64,000 bases of DNA from Adiantum capillus-veneris (lineage: Eukaryota; Streptophyta; Polypodiopsida; Polypodiales; Pteridaceae). The first letter of the stretch is position 1; every line of letters begins with the position of its first letter. Location of the stretch: positions 68,013,895-68,077,894 of the forward strand of contig CM043944.1 of assembly GCA_014529385.2 (NCBI GenBank), written 5' to 3'. This document shows, piece after piece, positions 8,646-19,645 of the stretch. The notes under the pieces were generated by a model. The model searched no databases, was not told where the DNA came from, and saw only the letters and a program-made list of their open reading frames with translations. The translations under genes were made by a program, and so were the position numbers.

Positions 8646-11575
8646 GGACGAGTGTTCATGACGAGTGTTCATGCCAACAAACTGAAGACATCCAATCAAG
8701 TTAGCATAAGGTTGATTTGTGACAAGTTGACCGCCATTGTCAGAAGTATTCTTCGTAGAGCTCGCAAGACAAGGTGTGTTGGCTGAATGTGCAGATTCCA
8801 TACCAAATTTTTGAATAGTATCTGCAATAAACTTTGACTGTCGAAGGAATAAAATACCTCTTGTACGGTTCCGTTGGATTTGAATGCCAAGACAAGAGTG
8901 AATCTCTCCAAGATCCACCATATCGAATGCAGAAGACAATAAATTTTTCACTTGCTGAAGAAATCCCAAATCATTGGAAACAAGGATGGTATCATCCACA
9001 TAAAGAGCAAGAATCACAAAACTGCTACCTTGGCGTTTTATGTATAAGTTGGGGTCTGACGAGCAAGAGATGAATCCTTTAGAGGTGAGAAAAAGATCAA
9101 ATTTTGTATACCAGGCTCGCGAAGCTTGTTTGAGACCATATAGTGCCTTATGGAGTTGAGCAACAAGGTCTTCTTTACCTGGAATAACAAACCCTTCTGG
9201 TTGTCCCATATAAATTTCCTCTTCCAAGTCACCATTAAGAAAACCAGTTCGCACATCCATTTGATGAGCTTCTAAATCAAATTGAACAGCAAATGCCAAT
9301 AAAACTCGAACACTTGTAATGCGAACAACTGGTGAAAAAGTATCTTGATAATCAACACCAGCTACTTGGGAGTAACCTTTTGCAACTAAACACGCCTTGA
9401 ACTTGTCAAAAGATCCATCTGCTTTTACTTTTTTTTAATACACCCACTTACATTTAATAGCTATACGACCAGGAGGTAATTCAGTTAGTATCCATGTACC
9501 TTTAGAGATAAGAGAATCGTACTCTGCTTCCATAGCCTCTTGCCATTATCCTTTTGTGGTGAAGAGATAGCTTCATCATAAGTAACGGGATCTTCAGAAG
9601 TAGAAAAAGCATTGTCAGCAATATCGTCATCATAAACATGACATGAGCCATGTTCAAAATCAATAGGCAGATCAACAAAAATATCAATATCATCATTGGC
9701 AACATTTGGAATGGATGGTTGTGAGGAAGAAAGTTGCTCTATAGGAAGAGTTTCATCTTCTGAAAGAAATGGAAAAGCCTGGAGCAATGATTTGGTATCA
9801 TCAGAATCATCCATGGACCATGAGCCTCCCATAAGCTGTTCGTTAAAAGTAGCATCACGATTCACAATTACTTTCTTGGAGGAAGGGTCATAGAATTTGT
9901 AGCCTTTGGGAGTAGCAGAATATCCAATAAAAATAACTTTAAGACCAGGAGCATCAAGCTTTGTTCGTGTTTCTTTGGGAACATGAATATAAGCAATACA
10001 TCCAAAGGTTCGAAAATGAGATACAGAAGGAATGTCACCTGTCCATGCTGTGATGGGTATCTTACCAGAGGGTGCAGTAGTAGGAAGATGATTCTGAATA
10101 AATGTTGCTGTCAAAGTAGCTTCATCCCAGAAAACACGAGATAAGCCAGAATGAATCAGCATACATCTTACAGCATTGAGAATAGTGCGATTCTTTCGTT
10201 CAGCAACACCATTCTGTTGAGGCGAATATGGAATAGTGTGTTCATGATGAATTCCTGTGTCAGCACAGTAACTCACAAACTCTCGAGAAACGTATTCGCC
10301 TCCATTGTCACTACGAAGCTTCTTAAGGCGACGACCAGTTTGAAGTTCCGCAGCCTTGTGAAATTGTTTGAACAAGATCACGACGTTGAAGATCAAGGAG
10401 TTTTTGAACAAAACGGTGATGCCATACTTTGCAATCATGATCACTTGGAGCAGTGACAATATCTGCTACAGCATCGTTGAGAGAGAGTTCAAATAAATTA
10501 CCGTTTCGAGGAGCAGTGGCTATAGTCTGTCCATCTTTCTCAATTCGGCATTTGGTATAATCAAATCCAACAAACAGACCAAGATCAACAAGTCTAGCAA
10601 CTGAAAGAAGATTACGTTGAAGATCTGGTACATGTAATACTCCTCGCAAAATTCGAGTGGAAGAAGATAAGGTACCAAGATATAAGTCTCCAATACCCTT
10701 TACTTGACAAGTAGTATCATCAGCAAGATAAACAACACGTTGAACTGGCAGTGGATGATAGTTATGGATCCACTTAGACTGATATGTCATATTTCCTGTA
10801 GCACCAGAATCGACAATAAAAAGTGATCCATCACGTACATGAAGTATTCTGTCTGGAGCAACTGAACATAGGACGCAGCTTGTTTCTGGTACAATGTTGT
10901 TTCGATGTTTAGTAGCATATGCTCTATTCCGATCTGTGTCAAATCGACGCTTATAGCACATATGAGTGGGATGATCAGATCGTCCACAATATTCACAAGA
11001 AGAAGAAGTGTCTCTAGATAAACGTGGTTGTTTTGTGGTAATATTGTGTTCTTCATCATATTGACGTGCCCAACAATCATCTTCAGTATGGCCATTTCTG
11101 TTGCAGTAAGAACATTGCTTATTAGGAAATTTGAGACGAGAGAAAATATTACCGCGACGGCCACCTCTGCGGTTTCCTCGTTGAAATGGACGCCTTCGAG
11201 CATAAAAAGCACGTTCCATCTGTTGTGACTCAGTCTCCTCTTGTGAAATCATAGCTGTATCGTGACCAGCATTCCGACGTTCTTGACGTTGAGAGTATTC
11301 AATTAAAGAAATGCAAGCTTGGTCGAAATCAAGACCATCTTTATTAGAGAGAATAGTAACAATGTTATCATAAGAAGAGTCCTTCACCGTATCAAGGAGA
11401 AGTGTAATCAGTTGCTTTTGTGGAACAGGATCACCGGCAGCAGCAAGTTGATTAATAATAGATTTGAAAGACTCAATATGTCCCGTCATGGCAGTACCAA
11501 CTTCATATTGTAACTTGTTAAGCAACCCTCTCAAATAAAGTATTTCTGTAACAGATTTCTTCTGAAAGTTTGCAA
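8637..11575 (-). pseudogene. copia family-2 gag-pol, broken, no RNase H
   Basis: Read from 11575 downwards: gag (FQKKSVTEILYL region); two CCHC knuckles (CSYCNRNGHTEDDC and CEYCGRSDHPTHMC); protease DSGAT; pre-integrase WHHRF; integrase with RSDNGGEY and SPQQNGVAERKN; RT with QMDVRTGFLNG, LYGLKQASRAW and LYVDD. It stops inside the RT/RNase H linker near 8637. At least three frame breaks separate the pieces, near 10400, 9540 and 9430. Part of the integrase around the first catalytic Asp is missing near 10330-10450. The 5' gag end is cut at the insertion site of the sister copy. It is a non-functional relic. Confidence 0.85.
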
Positions 11576-11718
11576 TGTTGGAGCTATATATGGCTCACTC
11601 TACTGAACTTGGTCTCACCTATATATTTGTATCTTGTCCTCAATATGAATCAGTCTTTGGGGGCGTATATGGTGTGTCTCTTGTCTCGTCTCTCTCTCTT
11701 TCTCTCTACATCTCAACA
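11576..11718 (+). repeat. copia family-2 5' LTR (143 bp)
   Basis: It starts TGTTGGAGC and ends TCTCAACA, with TGTTG/CAACA inverted ends and a TATATATGG box near the start. At 143 bp it is short for copia. The primer-binding site follows with no gap. Confidence 0.88.
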
Positions 11719-11732
11719 TGGTATCAGAGCGG
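11719..11732 (+). promoter_or_regulatory. copia primer-binding site, initiator tRNA-Met type
   Basis: TGGTATCAGAGCGG directly follows the LTR and matches the canonical copia TGGTATCAGAGC complementary to the initiator-Met tRNA 3' end. Confidence 0.9.
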
Positions 11733-11771
11733 TAACGATCACGCGCAGATTCAATTCATGGTGACAACAGT

Positions 11772-14700
11772 ATGTGTAAGCGTGAAGAACATCGTAATGC
11801 TAGTCAGGATACAGCTATGATTTCACAAGAGGAGACTGAGTCACAACAAATGGAATGTGCTTTTTATGCTCGAAGGCGTCCATTTCAACTAGGAAGCCGC
11901 AGAGGCGGCCGTCGCGATAATATTTTCTCTCGTCTCAAATTTCCTAATAAGCAATGTTCTTACTGCAACAGAAATGGCCATACTGAAGATGATTGTTGGG
12001 CATGTCAATATGATGAAGAACACAATATTACCACAAAACAACCATGTTTATATAGAGACTCTTCCTCTTCTTCTTGTGAATATTGTGGGCGATTTGATCA
12101 TCCCACTTATATGTGCTATAAGCGTCGATTTGACACAGATCGTAATAGAGCATATGCTACTGAACATCGAAACAACATTGTACCAGAAACAAGTTGCGTC
12201 CTATGTTCAGTTGCTCCAGATAGAATACTTCATGTACGTGATGGATCATTTTTTATTGTCGATTCTGGTGCTACGAGAAATATGACATATCAATCTAAGT
12301 GGCACCATAACTATCATCCACTACCAGTTCAGTGTGTTGTTTATCTTGCTGATGATACTACTTGTCAAGTAAAGGGCATTGGAGACTTATATCTTGGTAC
12401 CTTATCTTCTTCCACTTGAATTTTGCAAGGAGTATTACATGTACCAGATCTTCAACGTAATCTTCTTTCAGTTGCTAGACTTGTTGATCTTGGTCTGTTT
12501 GTTAGATTTGATCATACCAAATGCCGAATTGAGAAAGATGGACAGACTATAGCCACTGCTCCTCAAAACGGTAATTCGGTTTGAACTCTCTCTCAACGAT
12601 GTTGTAGAAAATGTTGTCACTGCTCCAGGTGATCATGATTGCAAAGTATGGCATCACCGTTTTGTTCATGTTGAATTCTCAAAACTCCTTGATCTTCAAC
12701 GTCGTGATCTTGTTCATGGCATGGATCTTAAACCCATCTCCATATGGGAATTTGTGAATTTTGTGCTCTTGGAAAACACAATCATAAACCCTTTCCTCTT
12801 TCAAATAAAACTCATTCTCATTACATATTGGATCTTGTTCATATTGATATATGTGGACCTCTACCTTCTTCGAGATCACAATATCGCTACTTCATACTTT
12901 CATTGATGATTTCTCAAGGTATAGGACTGTATTTCTACTTAGACAAAAATCTGAAGCCTTATCTGTTTTCAAAAAACTCCACAAGACTGCGGAACTTCAA
13001 ACTGGTCGTCGCCTTAAGAAGCTTCGTAGTGAATATGTTTCTTGAGCGTTTGTGAGTTACTGTGCTGACAGTGGAATTCATCATGAACACACTATTCCAT
13101 ATTCGCCTCAACAAAACGGTGTTGTTGAACGAAAGAATTGCACTATTCTCAATGCTATAAGATGTATGCTGATTCATTCTGGCTTATTCCGTGTTTTCTA
13201 GGCTGAATCTACTTTGACAATAGTATTTATTCAGAATCATCTTCCTACTACTGCACCCTCTGGTAAGATACCCATCACAGCATGGACAGGTGACATTCCT
13301 TCTGTATCTCATTTTCGAACCTTTGGATGTATTGCTTATATTCATGTTCCCAAAGAAACACAAACAAATCTTGATGCTCTTGGTCTTAAAGTTAGTTTTA
13401 TTGGATATTCTGCTACTCCCAAAGGCTACAAATTCTATGACCCTTCCTCCAAGAAAGTAATTGCAAATCGTGATGCTACTTTTAACGAACAGCTTATGGG
13501 AGGCTCATGGTCCATGGATGATTATAATGATACTAAATCATTGCTTCAGGCTTTTCCATTTCTTTCAGATGATGAAACTCTTCCTATAGAGCAACTTTCC
13601 TCTTCACAACCATCCATTCCGAATGTTACCAATGATGATATTGATATTTTTGTTGATCTGCCTATTGATTTTGAACATGGCTCATGTCATGTTTATGATG
13701 ACGATATTGATGATAATTCTTTTTCTACTTCTAAAGATCCCATTACTTATGATGAAGCTATCTCTTCACCACAAAAGGATGAATGGCAAGAGGCTATGGA
13801 AGTAGAGTACGATTCTCGTATCTCTAAAGGTACATGGATACTAACTGAATTACCTCGTGGTCATACAACTATTAAATGTAAGTGGGTGTATAAGACAAAA
13901 GTAAAAGAAGATGGATCTTTTGACAAGTTCAAGGCGTGTTTAGTTGCAAAAGGTTACTTCCAAGTAGCTGGTGTTGATTATCAAGAGACTTTGTCACAAG
14001 TTGTTCTCATTACAAGTGTTCGAGTTTTATTGGCATTTGCTATTCAATTTGATTTAGAAGCTCATCAAATGGATGTGCGAACTGCTTTTCTTAATGGTGA
14101 CTTGGAAGAGGAAATTTATATGGAACAACTAGAAGGGTTTGTTATTCCAGGTAAAGAATACCTTGTTGCTCAACTCCATAAGGCACTATATGGTCTCAAA
14201 CAAGCTTCGCGAGCCTAGTATACAAAATTTGATCTTTTTCTCACCTCTCAAGGATTCATCTCTTGCTCTTCAGACCCCAACTTATACATAAAATGCAAAG
14301 CAAGTGAAAAAGTTATTGTCTTCTGCATTTGATATGGTGGATCTTGGAGAGATTCACTCGTGTCTTGGCATTCAAATCCAATGGAACCTTACAAAAGGTA
14401 TTTTATTCCTTTGACAGTCAAAGTTTATTGTAGACCTCTTTCTCTTTTGGGTTTCACAGATGCAGACTGGGCATGCTCACATTTATCTATGCGATCTACT
14501 AATGGAAATTGCTTCTTTATAAATGGTTCTCTTGTTTCTTGGACCAACAAGAAACAACGTTGTGTTGCAGTTTCTACGAATGAGTCAAAATATGTTGCAG
14601 CATCATTCGGAGCTCGTGAGTTGATTTGGCTTCGACAAATGCTGGTTGATATTGGTCACTCTCCTCTTTCTAGCACAGCCTTGCGGTATGACAACCAAAG

Positions 14701-14926
14701 TGCTATTAGTCTTTCAAAAGACTATGTTCAACATAATAAGTCAAAGCACATTGTTGTCCATTATCGTTATGTCAGATACGAATTTCGCAAAGGAACTATT
14801 ATGGCTGAACACTGTCTGAGTGACCAGATGATTGCAGAAATTTTGACCAAAGTCCTCAACGAGTCACGTTTCATCCTCTTGCGCTCGGAGCTTGCAGTTG
14901 CTTCGGCCTCACTCTTTCTATATTAG
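11772..14926 (+). pseudogene. copia family-2 gag-pol, internally deleted
   Basis: Soon after the primer-binding site the sequence jumps into gag just before the zinc knuckles, so the gag N-terminal half is deleted. It continues through two CCHC knuckles, protease with DSGAT, a decayed integrase (PQQNGVVERKN), and RT with QMDVRTAFLNG and YGLKQASRA. Near 14295 the sequence passes from NLYIK straight to the VKxLLSSAFD region, removing the YVDD active site. A second deletion near 14400-14450 removes the RT-RNase H linker. RNase H follows (DADWA, DNQSA, HIVVHYRYVR) and ends at 14926. Several stops and frameshifts are present. It cannot encode RT. Confidence 0.85.
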
Positions 14927-15149
14927 CTTCTTTGCTATTGTAATAGCTTTGTACATATGACATTGTAATATTTTAGGTACCATGCACTATGCACACTCCA
15001 CATTTGCACATTGTGATCTCTGAGTCACTTGAATATTTATACATAGATGCACAATTCATATTTTCACATTATATAGGGGCTTGGGTTTTCCCCTTGAACT
15101 CCCAAAGGTTTTTTTCATCCAAATCTAGAGACCTTTGTTTGAGTGGCGG

Positions 15150-15292
15150 TGTTGGAGCTATATATGGCTCACTCTACTCAACTCACCTATATATTTGTAT
15201 CTTTTCCTCAATATGAATCAGTCTTTGGGAGCGTAAATGGTGTGTCTCTTGTCTCCTCTCTCTGTATCTCTCTTTCTCTCTACATCTCAACA
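15150..15292 (+). repeat. copia family-2 3' LTR (copy A)
   Basis: It starts TGTTGGAGC and ends TCTCAACA. It differs from the 11576 LTR by a short deletion after CTCTACT, an insertion in the CT-rich tail and several substitutions. The flank after it (TTCAT) does not match the TGCAA before 11576, so these two LTRs are not the two ends of one simple insertion. Confidence 0.85.
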
Positions 15293-15309
15293 TTCATATC
15301 AAGAAATAA

Positions 15310-16130
15310 GTGTTTTGATGGAGACCCTATGAATATTGAACTAGTTGAAGGGGCAAAGACAATACGGAAAAAATTAAGAAGGATGGGTAAGGAGCATATG
15401 AATTTTTTAAAAAGGAAGAAGTGGATAAACTTTTGGATGTAGGGTTCATTGTGTGAGTGGATAATGTTGAATGGGTGAGCCCTGTAGTGGTCAATCCAAA
15501 TAAAGATGGGCGTTAGAGAGTTTGTGTTGATTATAAGCCATTAAATGATGACCAAGAAAGATCCTTATCCTTTGACTTTCATTGATCAACTTTTAGATGT
15601 GGTGAGTGGCTTTGAAAGATACAGTGTCTATAATGGTTATTCAAGATATTTTCAGCTTATCCTTGCTCTTGCAGATTAAAAAAAACTACTTTTATCACGC
15701 CATGGGATTGTTCTTGCTTTTGTTGCCTTCCCTTTGGGTTGACAAATGGGCTTGGAGCTTCTGAAAGAAAATTGGATTGGGTCCTTACCATGTTCCTTGG
15801 GAAGTTTGTCAAAGTATTTTTGTGTATATCGTTCAAGGAGAAAGCATGTTCAAAAGCTTGAAATGACTTTTGCAAGGTATGATGAATGGCGGGGTCAGGT
15901 GAAACCTAAGAAATGTCATTTGGCACAGCCAAGGGTAAAGCTTCTTGGACATGTGATTTCACAAAATGGGATTGAAGCAGAAAGTGGAGGCTTTGTTGCT
16001 GCTGTCATCTCCAAAAGATACCAAAAAAATGGCCATTTTCATACAGAAGGTTAAATTTATGTCTTATTTCATACCTTTGGCATCACAGATAAAGAATCAT
16101 CCCTTGGAGAGTTCTCATGACGATGTCAGG
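15310..16130 (+). pseudogene. Ty3/gypsy reverse transcriptase fragment
   Basis: Scattered frames spell a gypsy RT: a KLLDVGFI...WVSPVVVNPNKDGR block, VCVDYKPLN (the catalytic-Asp-bearing part), PYPLTFIDQLLD, a YSRYFQL block, FGLTNGLGA, then KPKKCHLAQPRVKLLGHVIS and a weak connection motif. The YxDD position reads VFVYIVQG, so the active site is lost. At least four frameshifts or stops are present. No LTR or gag is attached. Similarity fades beyond about 16130, and 16131-16640 shows no gene. Confidence 0.75.
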
Positions 16131-16637
16131 GGATATGTGCTCGTTATGTGTACCAGGTCAGCACTAGGTTGGTAGCTATGGGAGAAGAGTAGAAGAAAAC
16201 ATGCACTACATTGCAATATTATCAAGAAACCTCTTTGAAACAGGATCAAAATGCTAAATTAATTGATTTTTATGATGTCGACAAAATCTGACGCATGTTA
16301 GCCAAGGCGATGTTGTTAACAGCACTGTCAACTTAATTAACTGCAAGTTAAGAAACTTAAGCTCCCATTTACCAAACCTAGACCAAATTAGTTTAGCCTG
16401 CAATGAATCAAGATGCCTGTCGATGATTGGTCTCAATGACATAAGAATAAACATATCGATTTACCACAAAAAGTTCCTCTGTGTAGCTAAGTCCGCTTCT
16501 TTCTTCTAATTATCTCAGTTATGAATGGCTTCCGCTCCGTTAGAGAGAGAAGAATCCCTATTTGCTCCTCTAACCCTTTGGCTTCTGCCTTCGACTCCTT
16601 GCTCGTCTCTTCCTTTTGCCAAGGCCTTGCTTTGCTC

Positions 16638-16642
<5 letters not shown>

Positions 16643-16683
<41 letters not shown>
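16643..16683. repeat. (GA)n microsatellite
   Basis: About 41 bp of uninterrupted AG repeat. Serine/leucine-rich open frames over it are artefacts of the repeat. Confidence 0.97.
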
Positions 16684-16686
<3 letters not shown>

Positions 16687-16866
16687 TGTTTGTTCGATTG
16701 AGCACAAGAGAGAGAGATAGATAGATAGATTGAATTATCATCCACGGAGGTCAGATATGACCTATGAGACCAAGAGCAGACATTACAACGGTTGCGCATG
16801 AAGTGAAAGATGAGGATACATATCAGTTGAGGGTCCGTTAGGAAGATGAGAGAGGAAAATAGAAAC

Positions 16867-17590
16867 CTAGGGGGGGTCAATTGTGGGGAGGGCCACTTTG
16901 GGATTTTGAAACTCCTGGATGATGGATTTACCACCTCGATAGACTGCCCATTTGCCTTGTTTGCGGGCTTCATGTACCTTCTTAAGCTCTTCACTTTTGT
17001 GTTTGAGTTGTGTCGGAGTGAGTTCTTCTGCAATCCAAAGCTTGGTATCTTTGAGAAGATGCGATTGTTGAAGAAGCTTGAGCCGACCCTCTCGACTTTC
17101 AAATTCAAGAATGGCGTGTCCACTTGGTATGGGCTTGTTAGGGCCTCCCGAAGAGATACACTCTATTGCGTTGTACTCAAGATTTCATCGGTTGGAGAGT
17201 TTTATTTAGGAAATTAATGCGCACTGAGAAGTCTTTTTCGGTTGTATCCCATGCTTGAGGTAGCCCGCCAATGCGGCCCTTGAGGGCATTTTCTTCTTGG
17301 AGTCACCGTTCTCGAAGCTCTGCTGTCACACACGTCTTCACCTTTGCAATTGTTGCCGAGTGGGTTTCGATGGCCTTTGCTTCGACTTCTTTCACTTTGT
17401 TGGTGGCGAGATCGACCATGGAGTCAAATCGTGCCTCGAGCTTGCAAAGGCAAGCTTTGAGGTCGCGATTCTCTTCCGTGACCCGGTCAAGGGCTGCTTG
17501 GAGGCGCTCGATTAGATCAGATTTTTTCAGGGCTTCTAAAATAGCAGCAAAACTTGGTCATGTTTTTGCAAGGGCCCTCGAGGTAGTCAT
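16867..17590 (-). pseudogene. L1-type LINE ORF1-like coiled-coil protein, broken
   Basis: The reverse strand from the ATG at 17590 reads one frame broken by two in-frame TGA codons, each where CGA (Arg) would fit. It gives a charged heptad-like coiled coil (LIERLQAALDRVTEENRDLK, then KVKEVEAKAIETHSATIAK). After one frameshift near 17180 comes a C-terminal block with HAILEFESREGRLKLLQQ, LWIAEELTPTQLKHKSEELK and ARKQGKWAVYRGGKSI, ending at TAG (16869-16867). The coiled coil followed by an RRM-like strand and an 'ELTPTQ...ARKQGKWAVYRGG' tail resembles the nucleic-acid chaperone ORF1 of L1-like elements. No EN/RT follows downstream. Another coiled-coil RNA-binding protein is the alternative. Confidence 0.5.
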
Positions 17591-18063
17591 CTTTTCTATG
17601 GAGAGCTCAAAACCTGCAGGCACTAATTCACAGAGAGTCGTTGTGGTATTTCTGTGTTAAGAAGCTCGTTGAGCTTGTGTGGAGCTCCGGCTTGTGTGGG
17701 AAGCTCCGATTCACTGAGAGAAGGATTTATATCCTTTAACACAAAGCATCATAACCTCTTGACAGTGTATAGAGCTCTGGTCAAGGTTGTCCAATCACCA
17801 AAGGTCGGGGACGAGGCCGGCATGGCATTATACTGCCGAAGTCGAGGTCGACACGTGAGGCAGGGCGGGTCGACAGAGCCGCGGTGCAGCAAGTCGGCAG
17901 CACACAGTGGTGTCGAGGTCGTGGGGTAGAGCAAGCGGGATTGTAGGTCTCGATCTGGAGAGGGGAGGGCGAAGCTTCTCACTAACGCCCCCACAGGGCT
18001 GCCATCGCCGAGGGGGGGACTGTGTAAGCGATAGGCTACTGAAGAAAGCTAGGGCAGTAGAGG

Positions 18064-18071
18064 TGAGAGAG

Positions 18072-18145
<74 letters not shown>
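18064..18145. repeat. (GA)n microsatellite abutting an LTR
   Basis: About 80 bp of near-perfect GA repeat ending exactly where the LTR begins (TGTTGACC at 18146). The 470 bp to its left, after the ORF1-like gene, shows no gene. Confidence 0.97.
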
Positions 18146-18147
<2 letters not shown>

Positions 18148-19102
18148 TTGACCGTTGGGTCAACAACACAACACAACGCAAGTTTCATACCAAAGTATTA
18201 TCTTTTGTGAGTTATGAAATTGTGCGGATTATGGCTATAAATGTCATTTGTAATGAGTAGTTATACTAGTTTCAGAAGCCGGGGTGGAATGGCACTTCCA
18301 GATTGTAAATACAAAGCCATTTGACCCTTTCAACCCCATTTTTGGTTAAACCTAAGGTAGCCTTAGTATATAAGGTACCTAGGTCATTTTGTAAAAGAGA
18401 CTTTAATCATAATCCAAACTTTAGCGTTGCCGTCTACTGTGTGTGAGAGAGAAAGAGAGTGAGCGTGAGCTTTATCCTCTTGCTACGCCCGGCTAGCTCA
18501 ACACATTGGAGATCCGATTTCACCATTTCTGTAGGCTGGAGGAGAGCTACGCGACAACGCCAAGCATTCCATGCGAGACAAAGCGCACATGCCGACGCAT
18601 CTACGAGCTATTTGTGGCCGTAAGTGTATCAAACGATGTTTGTTTTCTGCGTGCTAGTAGTCTATAGAATCCTGGTGACATAAGCTACGCATAGGTACTC
18701 ATAAATTTCAATTCTGGGCACTTTCAAAATTCTGCTCTGTCATCCTATGCGTTTTCCACATATGGGTTTAGAGTGAGGGTTTTGAGTGTAGAAGCTTAGT
18801 GAGAGGTGTATCCTAGTGAGGGGATGGTGTTCCTTAAGTTTCGTACGAATCTGGCATGATTAGGTGAGTTACCTTCCGTATGTGTCTATGTGGCTAGGTG
18901 TTGTAGTTGAGAGCAGCGAGGTTCTTGATTGTGGTTTAGATGGCCTTCGAGAGTGTTGTATGTGTAGGATGGTCTCACCCTGACAACCTAAAGAGATTTC
19001 CTCCGTGTGCCTATCGTGTCATCTGTGTCCTCGATTGACATTATGTTGATCTAGGTAGTGTTTGCATGCACTTCATGGGTGTATGAGTCGCTTCGTCCAA
19101 TA
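18146..19102 (+). repeat. gypsy LTR (957 bp)
   Basis: The start TGTTGACC is part of a small inverted repeat (GGTCAACA at 18158-18165). The end CCAATA adjoins the primer-binding site. The TATA box (AGTATATAAGG) lies near 18366. Blocks such as TCAAGTTTCGTA/TTAAGTTTCGTA are shared with the reverse copy. Confidence 0.65.
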
Positions 19103-19121
19103 TTGGCGCTGCTGCCGGGGA
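19103..19121 (+). promoter_or_regulatory. gypsy primer-binding site
   Basis: TTGGCGCTGCTGCCGGGGA follows the LTR. It is close to the plant gypsy consensus TGGCGCCGTTGCCGGGGA. Confidence 0.7.
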
Positions 19122-19645
19122 CACAAGGACCTAAGTAGGTTTCCTACTAACACTTGTGTGATGGTTGCTTGATTTAGTTTCGGCTAAAGAAAGCGTTTTT
19201 CTTAAGTGGATCCAGAGAGGATATTCCGCGATCAAGTGGATAGCCAAGAAGCGTGTGTCTTGCCGAGGGTCTGCGACTAGATAGGTTTAGTTAGGATCTA
19301 GGTATTAGAGTAGTTAATGGTGGTCGAGTGATTTGTGAGGTGATAAAAGCGTTTACTAGTCCATGTGTGGCACTGAAGCGTTTTTCTACTCATAGATGAA
19401 AAACCCCATATGATTTGTAGGAGTAGCTTTAGGTAAGTGATCCGATTCTGATCTAGAGCTATTCAACACTACATTATTTGCTAAAGTGCTTGATTGCATT
19501 TGAAATCACGGAAAAGTGTGCTTTTCAGGGTAAAAATGCATTAAACAAGCTTTTGTGGATATTTTTGTATGACTGGCTGATGCTGTGCATATAAAAGAGC
19601 ATTTGCAAGGGTTCTCTGAAGAAAACCTGCAATTCTGTAAACATA

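Larger units (their letters stand above)
8551..15292. mobile_element. nested and inverted pair of copia family-2 elements (A and B)
   Basis: Two copies of one copia family lie head to head: reverse-strand coding at 8637-11575 and forward coding at 11772-14926. 8551-8566 reads as gag of copy A. The next base begins the reverse complement of an LTR end. At the centre, gag of A on the reverse strand stops at 11571-11575 (TGCAA) exactly where a forward LTR starts (11576). The matching TTGCA lies at 8562-8566. This fits B inserted in the gag of A, in opposite orientation, followed by inversion between the two. The LTR piece at 8567 matches the LTR at 11576 with one mismatch, but the LTR at 15150 differs by several changes and an indel, as expected if 8567 and 11576 are the pair of B and 15150 belongs to A. 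Confidence 0.75.

Noticed and set aside
11576-15292. 11576-15292 as one simple copia insertion
   Set aside because: The flanks (TGCAA and TTCAT) give no target duplication, and the two LTRs differ more than 8567 and 11576 do. The nested-inversion reading explains the data better.
16300-16480. Leucine-rich-repeat-like forward frame (LINCKLRNLSSHLPNLDQIS)
   Set aside because: Only one or two loose repeats, with stops upstream and no continuation. Too weak to call an LRR gene.
18064-18260. Arg/Glu and Ser/Leu repeat proteins across GA tracts (also 39063-39398, 63436-63768)
   Set aside because: Translations of GA/CT microsatellites. Not genes.
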